From contig JARUPZ010000030.1 in assembly GCA_031213475.1 (NCBI GenBank), positions 5,697,661 to 5,761,660 on the forward strand: DNA of 64,000 nt. The letters are read 5' to 3'. Every line of letters begins with the position of its first letter. The stretch's first letter is position 1. Below the pieces are notes generated by a model. The model was not told where the DNA came from. It was given only the letters and a program-made list of their open reading frames with translations, and ran no database searches. Below are positions 33,301-45,300 of the stretch, one piece after another. The position numbers and the translations under genes are program-made. Origin of the DNA: Nereocystis luetkeana (taxonomy: Eukaryota > Sar > Phaeophyceae > Laminariales > Laminariaceae).

Positions 33301-36182
33301 GTGCAGTCTCGCTTATCTCAGCTCAACCAAAAAAAAAACGAAACACGAACACCCTCGATCAACCTGCAGACCTACAGCAAACCCGAGGACCCCGGGGACC
33401 CTTGAACATCAGTTTGATCATCTGGGGTTCTCCCGAGGTTTTGTGTTCTGAATCTACCAAAACGGCATTTGACCATGCCGCATATCTACTCAACCGGCAT
33501 GCAACACACCGCTCTGCTGTACTGCCATAGCACCCCGTTGTTGTGCTGTTGTCTACTTGCTACAGACGGCTTATGTTACCGATCAGCGACTCAGTACAGG
33601 CTACTGGCTACTGCTGGGTAGCATGGTAGTTATCCTCAATATATACTCGTTCAGTCCTGTACCAGGGATACCTGTACGGTACCCACCTGTGTAGCTCCAG
33701 GTTGCGTGTGTTGTTCACATTAAACCATTATTTCTACCCGTCGACATGCAGCACCACCGATCCGTCTCGTGCAGATTTCAATCCTAGAAATATACAAGTT
33801 CTGTGGTCACAATACTCGTACTACGCCACAGAGATACTACGTTGCTACGTACACGGTAAACACAGAGTAGACAATGCAATGCAATGCCATCATCCTGGAT
33901 ATGACAAGCACGACATACACATTCTATTAAAGAGAGGAAACGAAAGAAAACAAAAAAAAACACGAGCAAAGAAAAAAAATCGAAAGAGAAGAAAAATAAA
34001 AAATATCAGAAAGCAACTCTCGTGCCTCCCCGCAGGGGATGTGGCGGAAGCACTTGAAACGAACGAGCTGAAAAAAAGAAAAGAAAAAACACCAATACGT
34101 ATAAACAGAGTAAGACTAAGAACCAAGGGAAATAACAGGCAACCCAAGCACGAAACACCTTCCAGGTAGCTGCAGCAGTTTGTGGTACGAGTAGCATAGC
34201 CAGCTTCTCCATACTACTAATATACCGCCTGGTACCTTGCTACCCTGTCTGCCGCCTCCGTCCTGCGTTCGTCAACTATACCCCGCCCCTCGGCGTCAGA
34301 CAATACCTGGTACGAAACAAGCAATGCAGGCTCGTCGTCCACCCACGCCACTCGGCTCCTTCCATAAGGCTTATTAATACAAGGAAGGAAGAGAAATAAT
34401 TAGAATGGAAATCACAGAGGATCAAGCGCAAACAAAAATAAAAAAAGAAGACAACGGGAGAACTCGTTCGAACCAGCTGCACCAGTTGGCGGCACGAGTA
34501 GCATAGACATGTTCTACTTCCTATTGCATTTTATAGTCGGCCTGGTGCCTTGCTACCCTGTCTGCCAACTCCTTCCTACTTTCGTCCTCCTGTTCGCCCC
34601 CCTCCCCGCATTCCCTTGGTCGGGTTTCCTTCCACTCCTCTTGTTGTCCCCCCTCCCCCCATTCCCTTGGGCACTACCCACTACCCACGGCGGGTGCGCG
34701 GCGCTGCCCACTCAGCTGTGCCTCATCCCCGTGCCACCTCACCATGAACCGTTCGGCTACTTCGAGGACCCCCCTGTACCACCTCCCCGCCTTTTTAGGG
34801 TCGATCTTAACGACGAGTGTTTTTCAGTTTTTTTCGGCATTTTCCCGAAATTTCGGTATTTTCCCGAAATATATTCGGGAAAAGCCGAAAAACTTCACCC
34901 CCCAAAAAGTCGCCTCGAAGTTTTTAGGGTTTTTCAGGAAATTTAGGTACAAGGCCGTAGAGGATCGGGCAACGCCACCGCTCGAGCTGTGCCACCACTC
35001 GCGAGCGCACAGAGCTGGCAGGGGTCGTTCCTAAGGTCACTCGCAAGTCATGGCCGAACGCAGAAGGCGCAATAACTTTCTGGGCTCTCGTGGCCGAGTT
35101 CACAAGGTGACCGCACCGAGGTGGCCGACCGACTGAGCTCGGTGACAGCAATAGCTGAGACTTTGTCGCTTTGGGCAAGCGTTGGCGTTGTTGCGTGACG
35201 AGTTGGTGGTGGATTTCACTCCCCAAGGCACCGACACCTGCCTACGAGTCAGGCCGATGACAGTGGGGCCACCGCACGCATGGGTTCCGCGAGCGCAGGT
35301 GCTGTAGGATTTGTGTGACCACGGACTCCTTCGTCAGAGAGTTAATGTGAGAACAACAACAACAAACAAAGGGACGGTTCTGTGCCGGGTGGACGATTAT
35401 TTCCCGAGCCAACCGAGGCACTTACCAGGTACCAGGTACACGATAAGATTCAACCCTCGCTGAATTTGGTGAAATGCCGAATTTCAGGAAAAAACGAAAT
35501 ACCAGGTACAATACGTGTCGTCAAGATCGATTCTTAGACTACTACTGCTGCCGCTTTACGTTGTCAAACCTTCAGTACAGCCCCACGCAGAAAAAATGCA
35601 ATCACAAACTATCCTCGCGTCGCGCAGTACTACTGTAGTAATACCGCACACTGCAAGACCAATAACCAACAAAGCAAACAAGCAGACAAGCAACGAAGCA
35701 CGCAAGCAGTCAAGCACGCGAGCAAAAACACGAACCAAGCGAGAATACAGCAGTACAAGCAGGCATACCCAGCACAAAAAACAGCAAGCAAGCAAGGGCT
35801 GCAAACAGCAAAACCAGCAAGCAAGCAAGGGCTACATCCAGCAGAGTAGGTTTGCCCAACTGGCTTCGGCTTCACGGAGCGAATTCGTCAATCTCTTCCC
35901 TAAGGTAGACCCTGCGTGAGCACGTCGGTTATGCCCACGGACATGATTTGCCTGCACTCACCTGCTCAAAGTCGCAACGGTGCAATGAAGGTGCTGCGAG
36001 TCGTACACATGGAGAGAGTCAGGACCTAACGTCGCTATTTCGGATGCCAAGACTTCGTATCTCGTAGAGGGATCCTTCCCCCAACCCCATCCCACAACCA
36101 GTACCAGCCCTCCACAGTCAGGACGCTTCCCTTCTTTTAGTATGGAGGCACTTGGATCGACTTGGAACGCATGTGCCGCCAT
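30392..36182 (-). CDS. 2H-phosphoesterase-like protein, 3 exons, about 205 aa
   Basis: 2H enzymes (LigT/cyclic phosphodiesterase superfamily) cleave or form 2'-5' or cyclic phosphodiester bonds in RNA or nucleotides, using two H-x-T/S motifs. Exons on the minus strand: 36182-35962, 31702-31597 and 30682-30392. Junctions are GT-AG with matching phases (2, then 0). The first motif is HLHCTVATL at the end of exon 1; the second is IIHSTVMR in exon 3, about 75 residues later, which fits the family spacing. Exon 3 ends with a beta-strand-like RIDEISLVYE, also usual. The ATG at 36182 follows an in-frame TAG. The substrate is unknown. Intron 1 is 4.3 kb and holds several repeats. Confidence 0.7.
30722..30835 (-). 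repeat. Dispersed repeat E, copy 3
   Basis: On the minus strand the blocks TGCCTGGTCGGTGAAAACCC, GACGTGTTCC, CTGCATTGTAG, GGGTCTATGATCGTA and TATGCATGAC match the copies at 440-560 and 6868-6965. It sits directly upstream of the last 2H-phosphoesterase exon and mimics a small exon, because its end carries a GTGAGT. Confidence 0.6.
31080..31170 (+). repeat. Dispersed repeat F, copy 1
   Basis: Shares TCGCAGGAGCTTTTAC, GAACAAGCCGTGGTCACA and a TCCCGGTA end with the copy at about 32165-32265, at about three-quarters identity by eye. Both copies lie in intron 1 of the 2H-phosphoesterase gene. Confidence 0.55.
32165..32265 (+). repeat. Dispersed repeat F, copy 2
   Basis: The counterpart of 31080-31170, with TCGTAGGAGGTTTTAC and GGACAAGCCGTGGTCACA. 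No coding frame is shared between the two copies. Confidence 0.55.
32400..32490 (-). ncRNA. tRNA-like sequence with Pol III boxes A and B
   Basis: On the minus strand a box A-like TGGCTTGGTAGG (32466-32455) is followed by a perfect box B-like GGTTCAAGTCT (32422-32412). The T arm GTGGG/CTCAC pairs around TTCAAGT. The acceptor ends do not pair as a 7-bp stem and the anticodon arm is weak. It is therefore more likely a tRNA-derived SINE head or tRNA pseudogene than a working tRNA gene. Confidence 0.5.
33700..34165 (+). repeat. Dispersed repeat D, long copy 2
   Basis: About 465 bp collinear with 46376-46830 and continuing at about 47221-47315: TTCTACCCGTCGACAT, CAAGTTCTGTGGTCACAA, TACGCCACAGAGATACTACG, GCAATGCAATGCCAT, an A-rich middle, CCCCGCAGG, and AGAGTAAGAC. 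It encodes nothing recognisable. It lies in intron 1 of the 2H-phosphoesterase gene. Confidence 0.7.
34172..34610 (+). repeat. Diverged tandem duplication, about 303-bp period
   Basis: A block starting AGCTGCAGCAGTTTG (34172), with ACGAGTAGCATAG, CCTTGCTACCCTGTCTGCC and CGTCAACT, is repeated from about 34476 as AGCTGCACCAGTTGG, ACGAGTAGCATAG and CCTTGCTACCCTGTCTGCCA. The copies are diverged, with C/T-rich expansions in the second. Confidence 0.65.
34796..34940. repeat. Foldback repeat C, copy 1
   Basis: Begins TAGGGTCGATCTTAACGA, shared with 42984-43230, followed by self-complementary words such as TTTTCCCGAAATTTCGG and CCCGAAATATATTCGGGAA. A related AGTTTTTAGGGTTTTTC is near the right end. 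Confidence 0.65.
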
Positions 36183-36381
36183 GCTTCCTATCAGGTATCT
36201 CCTATCGACGCAGCAACGTTGCTTTTTGTTCTACAAGCACGGCGTCAAGCGGCGTAATTATTTTTCGCTGTTGGGTTTCGAGGAGTCCTGTTCGCGTTTT
36301 CGCCAATGAAACCGCCACATCCGAACGTATCGGGGAACCATCGAGCAACGACAAGCAAGCTTTACTCAAGGTGCTATCGCG

Positions 36382-39300
36382 ATGAGTGCTGAGGGTGCAT
36401 CGTATGGCATGGAACGAAGCACAATGAGCGGGCTGCGGTCGGGCTATCGAATCGAGCCGCTAAACCGACTTGCGTTTCCTAAAGGAAACATTCCAAAATG
36501 CGAGATATCTGGTCAGGCAGCAAGCGTTGCATGTATTACTCCGCACATCACCCTTTACTATGCTACGGAGGAGCAGGCGGAGCAAGCGTGGCATGGTAAG
36601 ATTTGCGATGATTCAGAAATCCGTAAATGTTGGCTGGCCTTCATGACCATGGACTGTTGCTAGCAGTTATCGCTGCGAGGTGCCTCTTGCCCTGAAAGGC
36701 AAACTACGTTACTACGGCAGTACGAGTATAGGTACCTGGTACCGGTGGGGTACCTGGTATATTTTTTCGAGTGAAGTCTACCAGGTACCAGGTACTGGTA
36801 CCAGGTATCTACGTACGTACATACGAACAACGAACGGCAGTGAATCATTGGCGGGGTGTCACACCTATACGTAATACTCGTATAACTTGTATACCAGGTA
36901 GATTATTGCGGGCATCAAGCGTCGGCCCCTCCCCCGGACACAACACCAGGCTCACTCCTTGGTCGACTCAACATGATGTACCTCTTCTGACCTAACATCA
37001 TTGACCCACCCTAAGGAATAATGCACAAGATATCACCATTAATTGGCCCTCTTCGAGCGACGCCACCGATCATCGGTTCTGAGGAGGAGCGGGCACGTCG
37101 AGAGTACACGGTTCAAATGAGCAAGCGAGCTCTGATCGACCTGTGTCAGCAGGAGGCGTCAAAATTTCTTGTTCAAGGACGTTATGATCTCGCGATTCCA
37201 GGTGCCTTACAGGTGAACAGGTTAGGCATATCACATTCGTAGCTGGGAGGAAAACGATGCATGGTCCGTCCGATACACACGTCTTAGACATGCAAATTAG
37301 TTCAACGGGCGAAGGCAAGCACCTTGAGATGTCAAAGGAATTGCGGATGTCATTAACCGATGGGATTTGACGTTAAGATGACATCGAAAGGCAGGGGATT
37401 TGGGGAGTTATATTTACTGTCGTGACAGAGACCAGTAACTAATGTCACTGGGTTGACTTCGGGTACCACTAACTAGATGTGCAAAACAAACGCGAATCGC
37501 GTCTCCCAGTTGGTTGGGCAATGATGAGGGCTACTCGCACTCGCTCTCAGGCTCTGGCACTCTCCAGGGAAATATTTGGGGATGGAAGCATCGAGATGGT
37601 TCCGCCATTCCTTCTACTCTCCGAGGCAAACTTGGGGCTAGGGCTGTTGCAGAGCGCTGAAGAGTTTCTTTCAATGGCAAACTGGTCGATTCTCAAGACA
37701 CCTCAGTGCAGCAACGCAGTCCGAAGCCAGGTGACTTGTCCTACGTTGGGAAAGTCGGATTGTGAGGATATAAATTGGTTTGCCTGCCTGGCATCTTGCG
37801 TATGATTCCCGGACATTCGCCTACGTTGACGTTCCGGGAGGCAGCTGATAGGAGACGTGCCTGAAAAGCGTCAACACCACATTGCGAACTTGCATGTAGT
37901 AGTTCATTTCGAAGTATCCTCGGCATCGAAAAAAAACAACAAATGAACCACAAACTAAAGCCGTTTACTCCTTTTCGCAAAGGATAGTTTCACCGGAACT
38001 TTGGCAAGCTTCACACTGCACAAAACAAGATGGACGAGGCCTTGGACGACCTTTGCAAAGACATATATTGCTCGTCGCTGGAAGTTGGACCGGAGCACAT
38101 CGACACCTCTGCCGGGTATTTCCTCATGGCCAACATATTTTACGCGCAGAGGAAGGTGATCCAAAGACTAGCGGTGCCAAGTTGCACCCGAAAAGTTTGC
38201 TGCCAGGTGGGGCATGCGCAGGGTGTAACTCACATTGTACTCATGTACATGGCAGTGCCTAGAGCGAACCGTCAGATTTACCCTTGGCGTATTGCTTGGT
38301 GTCGCTGTTGTTATCCACTGCATAACTTCCATCGAGCATGCAGGTGGATAATGGGAAGTAGCTCCCAACTCAGGGGATCATCAGCGCAGCGAGTGCAGTT
38401 TCACTGTACCGTTGATGATGCCCAGCTACTGTACAATGAAGCACGCGGATTGTTCCCAGCTCTCGGACCCCCCCCCCCAGCTCAAGATAAACCGACACAA
38501 CTTGTTTACCGCCGGTGGTGTTTCCTTCGCATAAACCGCAGATAGAAAGCTCGCTAGCGTTTTACGACAAGGTAGTGGATATTTGGTACAAATTCTTGGC
38601 CAGCGTTCGAAGCGACGCAACTCTGGCCGAGAACGTTGGGAAGGCGCAGCTGTCCGAAGGGATGGATATGCTCGCGCGGGTCCTCAGCACAAGGGTCAAC
38701 TTGCTGGGGGACACACACATAGCTACGGTGAGTGAGGAGACAAGGTACCGGTGGAGGTTCACGAAGGTGAAGTAGTTTCTCCATCGGGCACCTTCCCCTC
38801 CCCGGTAGACTCATCATTAACGAACAAGGTTCCGCAAGATGCTTTCAGGGGTGTTGCTTGGCTGCATTGGGTTTCCTGGAAGATCCATAGCAAGGATTCC
38901 TTGTAAGTATTAGATCTGGAAACGACAATGGGCCATAGCTTTGGGCAGGCTGTTCGAGTATCACAAGTATCTACTGTAACGAGCCCCAGCATCTCAGAGT
39001 GTTTGCCGTTAGTGATAAATTAAGTTCTCGCCGCGAGACGCTGCTGCAGATCGCGCCGAAAGAGTAGATACCGCGAATGCCAACTCTTCATTCTGCGTTG
39101 AGATTTTAGGTACCCGCAAGAGTATCCGACGGAGTCGAAACAAATAGCACACAGGGGCGTTACTTTTTCGACGAAGTCGAAACAAATAGCATCAACAACT
39201 GCTCGAAAACTTTTTCAACAAGGCTTGCTTTCGCAGGATTCATTCCGGGTTCGTGGACAATGTGGTGCATGCTCCGCCATTTTCGCGTTTGTCATCCAAC

Positions 39301-40182
39301 GATTTGACGCAGGGGGAGGCGAGGTGTACTCTAGGGCTGCTCCATCTCTTCATGGGGGATAGGGCAGCGGCACTGGAGCATTTGACACCAGCTACCGAGA
39401 TCTACACCCACCACCTGGTATGAAATCCTGGCCCCAAGCAATGTGTAACTACAGTACATGTATCGACTTGAACAAAACGAAGTGCCAAAAAAAACCTTCC
39501 CAGCGACCGGGGATGGGTGTACGGTATACCACCAAAGTACGTTTCCATAGTTAGAACTGGCCCATGTGTGCACCGGCCTAAAATCAAACCATGACAGCCT
39601 GAATGCCGCCAGTGCCTGGCTGTGAACGCAGAAATCAATCGCCAGTCGCGACCAAAACCTATGTGCGCTACAAACAAGAGATATCAGTGGATGAGGAGTT
39701 CCAGTAGAAGTGCTGTTAACACATCGGCGGAGAGCCCCCCTCCAACCGGTATGCTTGCATTACTTGTCACTCACTCGAACGACCAGGGGAGTGATCACGC
39801 GTCTACGAGGGATATGGTGGACGTTGTTGCGCGGCTCGGGGGGGGGCAACCCCGATCCCGATCCATCACGCCGGCGACGGACAGTGGCGACCGCGACGGA
39901 AACGACGGCGGCCTAGATTCACCGATAACACCAAATGCTCCCTTCGAGGAAGGTGCGCGTGATCTAGGGGCCGCCGGGGACGAAGTGGACCGCAAGCCAT
40001 CGCCTTCGTCGGCTCAAGCTACCGAGGCGTCGTTGCTGAGTCAGTTCCCACCAACACAGGAGATGCCTCGTGCAGCAATGCAGTCTCCGATACCACTTCC
40101 TCCTAAGGAAGATAGTGCTGAGGGGGTCAAATCCGAAGAGGATGATTCCATGCGAATGTCACCACCAGCTTCGGCGGGATAA
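36382..40182 (+). CDS. ZMYND12: ZMYND12-like flagellar protein with TPR-type repeats, 7 exons
   Basis: ZMYND12 homologues are axonemal proteins linked to inner dynein arm assembly; a flagellar role in zoospores or gametes is inferred. Exons: 36382-36595, 37016-37212, 37551-37730, 37988-38155, 38542-38727, 39223-39417 and about 39646-40182. Junctions one to five are GT-AG and phase-consistent. Family landmarks in order: HKISPLIGPLR, SEEERARREY, FLVQGRYDLAIPGAL, VPPFLLLSEANLGLGLLQSA, FHRNFGKLHTAQNKMDEAL, DTSAGYFLMANIFY and FYDKVVDIWYKFL. The first 380 residues cover the family's usual length of about 365. The remaining 178-residue Ser/Pro/acidic tail is extra, and the acceptor of the last exon is uncertain. 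The N-terminal MYND finger lacks most zinc ligands. The start is the first ATG of exon 1. Confidence 0.85.
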
Positions 40183-42371
40183 AAGCTTTGCAAGCAATAG
40201 GTAGCGAGAACAGCGCTGCGCTCTATGCCGACTCGTTTCTACGTCCGTGTATGGACCGCTAGCATGTAAATGTACGCTGTGGTCCGTTGCCAGTATATTT
40301 GGCTACGAACGTGAATGAAGTATATTGATAGTGGAAGGACCGGAACGAATTCATCGACCGCTTGTGCATCGCATCATATTTGATCGATTTCGTAAATAAT
40401 CGAAGCATCCGCGCCTGCGAGGGCTGCTGCAGGCCATGGCGTGGGCAGGGAAGCGTGCGCTTGGTGGACGACACCATGGAGCTTCGGTCAAGGCACACAA
40501 ATGTCACAAGCTTTCTGCAGTTAAGATGTTCTGCCCTCAATATATCCAAGCGTATGGAAGCTGCTGCGAACGTGTGTTCACCGACTACTGCTGTAGATAT
40601 ATGGGGTCGGGAGTCGGGACAAATTGGCATAGGGGCTGGACAAAAAAATCCAACATCTCCTGAACCCACGATTCCGTTCAGATTTGCGCTGGGCGAGCAA
40701 CGAGTATAGTCCAGAGAGCTGCAACGATTTCAAGATGGAGTGTTTTATCCGCTTAATCTTTTATTTCTCTCGACCCTCAACGCTTCCGATCGACATCGTT
40801 GCCCTCCGTGTTTTTATGTCGGTCGTGCCATACGTTTCAACAACACATCGGGTGTTCGATAATTGTCTCAATCCTCCTTCAACGACCCCAGGTACAACAG
40901 TTTTATCGCAGCGACCCCACTTTTAACCCTTTTAAAACTGCAACAAAGAGTCAACTCTAATCTCAAGTACGTTTTCCCTCTATAGGTGGGTGTACTTCCA
41001 TTTCCATGCTCGTAGGGGTTCAAACTTTGTCGGGCACTCGTTCGAATTCATGAAACCCATGTTCGCAATAAATAACCTCCCTTGATCCACCGTGTTCAAG
41101 CGGCGCGACGCACTATTCAGCTTTACGGGACACGAGATTCCCAATACGAGTAAACGTCAGACGCTACAAACGACAATCGTGCACACACTACGTACACCAA
41201 TTGGTGAACACAAAAAATAAACGATGACTACGAAACCAACGGAAACAACCGACGGAAGCCAGTAGACTACGCTAACAGCGCGCATGGCCGAAAGCATGGC
41301 AAAACTGCAAGACTATTTACGTTTCGACGGGGAATCTGGACGTGCATCATAAGGACAGCCGTTGGCCGGCAAAAAAACATGGGGCTTATGATTAAAAACA
41401 AATGATTTACACTACAGACGCACGTACCGGGAAAAAAACGTCAATTTTGGCGCCTTTTTCCGGCCCAAAGTGGTTTTCAAGGTCGACAAAACGAACGAAC
41501 GTAATTCTGAACACCGGGAAAGCAAGCCTACTGTATCATGCATTCGACAAGAAAAAACTGGTACGCTTTCACCCGAACCTTGCAAAGACGAGTTTCGAGG
41601 AAATTGTCATTGTCACAGCTAACGTGTCATGCAAAAATAAAATAAAAAACCTTGTACGCTCCTAAAAAAGACGACTCGTACCTCGTGGAACTTATTGGTA
41701 GAGTAGCCGTAATAGGTCATTCTAGTCTAGCGTCACAGCGTCACAGCCAGCGGCATTGCGAACCGTTACTAGCCAAGATATGGGTACGAGTAGCTCAAAA
41801 AACAGAATCGCTCCCGTCGGATTCAACGCAGAAGACACGGCTGCCACCGTATCACGAAACGGGACAACGAGTCGCGTAACGTAACAACAAAACAAAATAC
41901 ACCCATATGCAAAAAAAAAAAACTCAACAGGAAATGGTCCCTATAAAAACTGAACGTTAAAAGCCCCAGCGCAAGCTATGATACCGCGATTTTTTTGCAA
42001 AGGCAAAACCAAACTATGCGGTCACTACCTGGCTACTGTGAGTTCCTTCTCCGTGAATCAATCTCGAGTACAAGCGACCCTTGTCGCACGAGCAGGGGTG
42101 AAAAACATGCCTGGAAAACGAAACAAACTCAACGGAAAGTAAACCTTAAAGAATGCCTTCGACGAGTTAAAAACACGTTACCGCAAAAACACCCACCCAC
42201 CACCCACCCCTGCACGAGCTCTCCTTGCATACATATCCCAATGCGTGCAGCCCGCCGGGATACGAACATTGAACTCCACTAAAATATTGACATTATTCTC
42301 GTATTTTCTCTCCCCGGGTCTCCTAAACGAGTTGCCGTTGCGCGAGGCAGAAACCCCTCCCTCGTCTCCTC
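40183..42371. other. Intergenic stretch between converging genes
   Basis: The 2.2 kb between the stop of the ZMYND12-like gene (plus) and the stop of the CaaX-protein gene (minus) should contain both 3' untranslated regions. I see no supportable exon. The AT-rich part (41.2-42.2 kb) has many A-runs. Confidence 0.6.
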
Positions 42372-45300
42372 TCACATGATCGCGCAGCTCCAGCCACTCC
42401 CACCCTCTTCGCCGTCTGGCGCCCCGAGATTTACCGTGCCGCCGCTTCCACCCGAACGGTCACCCTCCTCGGTCCCGGCCGGGACTTTCTTCGCCGCAAC
42501 AGCAGCAGCGGTAGGCCCAAGCGCAGGCCTCACGCGAGGCTTCTTCTTAGCGCTGCCTGACCTGGGGCGGGTTTCATCGATGGCGGCCATCTTACCGGGA
42601 CCGCGCTTCCGAGACGCCGACGACCGCGCCGCCGGACTCTTGGACGCTGAGCGCGGGCTCTTGGCTCGAGGCCGCAAGGGCGCGTTTCGCTTAGGCGTCC
42701 CTTTCGCCCTTGCCTTGGACAGGGTAGGCTTAAGCCCGTTCGCCTCCATGGGTCTAGCGGATACCATCTTCTTAGCGGGTGGTCGACCAGGCAAAGACTT
42801 GGCCGGCGACGCCTGTGGTAGCTTGGATGCGGCTGTTTCCGTCGCACTCGGCTTGGTGAACCTGCGGCGGGGGGTAGTGGTCGAAATCGTGTTGGAACCT
42901 GGTGCACACTTGGTATGAAACCTACAGTAGTATTACCTGGTACCAAGTATCACACCATCGCCGCAGCACTAAAAAGTGCAAGTAAGGGTCGATCTTAACG
43001 AGGAGTGTTTTTCACTTTTTTTTAGTATTTTCCCGGAATTTCCGTATTTTCCTATAGGGAAAAACCAAGAAATACCGAAATTTCGGGAAAATACTGAAAA
43101 CCCCCTAAAAAACAGCCATCGTTAACCCCTCTAGGACCGCATTCCCGTTTTGGGGACAAACTACTTGAAATTTGACTGGTCTGTCCCCAAAACGGGACTG
43201 TGGTTCTAAAAGGGTTAAGAGCGACCCTAAACCGGTCGCAGTCCCGCTGAAGCCGAAGCAGCATACGCTTACACATGCTTTTTTTCTTTTTTCTTTTTTG
43301 GCCCCGGAGAGCGAGAGGAAACCCCTGCCCACACTTATTTCTTATTTCTCAAGTTTTCGTGTAACAGTTCGAACCCGGTTCGTTTCTTCCACCTTAGTCG
43401 GGCCTGTCTCTGACCGTCGTCATACTGCACCACGTTTTTGGGGGCAAACTACTTGGAGTTGAAGCAGAATGCATTTCTCAGCAGCGTAAGTGTTATATAA
43501 TACGAGCATGAGTAGAGTAAAAGGTGACCATTACCTGGTACCAGGTACCAGGTAAGAAAGAGGGCGGATATTTCCTGGCATCAAGGGATCACGTATATTG
43601 TGTGTATATGTGTATATCCCCAGACCAAAGACCAATCTGTGTCTGACGAAGTCGTTAATACGTAAATACAAGAAGGAGTTGACTGTATTCAGAAACGACA
43701 ATATTTTATTTTTTTGAAAGCATTCGAAATTTGAAAATTTGAAAGAAAACGGACGTCATCCATCTTCTATTTCGCTTGTATTACTACAGCTCAGACGGAC
43801 GGATCTGGTTGGGATTGGTGGGCCAACCTAGGGTCGGTGTTGGGGTTTTGGGACCTGCAAACGCAGCAGTGGGGTTAGTAGCATGCGCCCTCGGCTTCAC
43901 GACCAACAACAAGAACAAAAAAACGAAGAGAGTCACACAACTTAAAGTACTGCAGATGAAATTTTGAAAAGTGCTAGCGGGAATGATGAGAAAAAAAAAA
44001 TATAACAAAAGAAGGCCGCCTTACGCAACAAATCTGTTTGTATTGTATTATTATCCGCACGCGCAAGTCGGCAACCCTCTGGTGCAGTCGCGGGGAAGCA
44101 ACCGCTGACTTTAGCCAAGAGCTTGCCTCACACCGGCCGTACGTACCGCACATCAACGCTATTATGACGGTAAAACACAGAGCACGAGTTACCCGGCACC
44201 CTCTGCTACCTGGCACCCGTTACGTACTCGTACATACCGCGCGTAAATATAAGGCGCACGACGGAGGCATGGCCCTGCTGGATCGCCCCGGTGGTTCAAG
44301 TGGTTAACCTCGAATTCTACTTGTTTGAGTCCTGGGTTCGAGCCCCAGGTGGGTCGGACTTTGACTTTATTTGCAAAAATAAAAAAGGTTCCAATTGTTG
44401 AGAGCGCCTTGCGGCGTGGGTAGGCACAATTCGATGCGAGTCGACGAGGGAAGAAAAGGCTGAAATCTTCTCGCGATAAAAATGAAGGCACGTACCGTAG
44501 CGGGAAGGGGGTAGAAGGGCCTGCTATTAATATGTGACCCCGGATCTGAGTTACGAGTTGGAAGGAGAGAGAGAAGAAGATGTGCGAAGATAATGAATGG
44601 GATGAGCAAAAAAAAAAAAAAAAAAAATGCTAACATGCATGACAAAAAAAAAACATTGATGTTATTTCCCGCCAACGCAGCAGACACGAATTTACACGAA
44701 CGGGAGAGGGGCAAGGTCAGGCTGTGCCTGGAGCCACAGGCCAAGAGCAGTCCGGAGTACGTCGCGCCCCGAATGGGTTCACAAAGTCACACCTATACTG
44801 CCATTCTCCATCGACTTTCTTGGAGTTGACGCCGAGCTTCGTTTTCTGCTTCAGTCCCCTGATAACCTCGGTGAGCTCGTCGACGCTGAAGGTCATCCCA
44901 TGCTTCCCGGCGGACGCCTTCACTAGCTCTTCTTTCGTGCACCACTTGCCCTTCGGAATTTTGCTTTCGAAGGCAATTGAGACCTGGTCCCATATTTCGA
45001 CCCTGCGCGGCCTCGGCACGATGGCTCGAGCGGTGTGTCCGCTAGGCTGCCGCGCAGAATTGGTGGACGGAGCCAGGGATTGCAAAGAAGCGGCGGGATG
45101 TCATTACCTCACTCCTGCATCAGGTTTGGCGAAGTCGAATTTTGCTTGGGCAAAGCTCTATTAATATGAATAATTGCGTGCACTTTCTCGTGACGCAACG
45201 GTCTTTACTCGATGCAGACACCCACTAGTAGGCGAATCATGCCACAGGCTGGGTGAAAGGAGAAGGTTGGAGCACGGCGAGTACTTGAACAAAGCCAAGC

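Noticed and set aside
35515..35919. 134-codon plus-strand frame rich in Lys, Gln and Ser
   Set aside because: It is produced by an AAGCAAGCA-type simple repeat and lies in an intron of the minus-strand 2H-phosphoesterase gene.
42376..42918. 180-codon plus-strand frame
   Set aside because: It is opposite to the last exon of the CaaX protein, whose acceptor phase matches the upstream exon and whose composition fits a basic nuclear protein.
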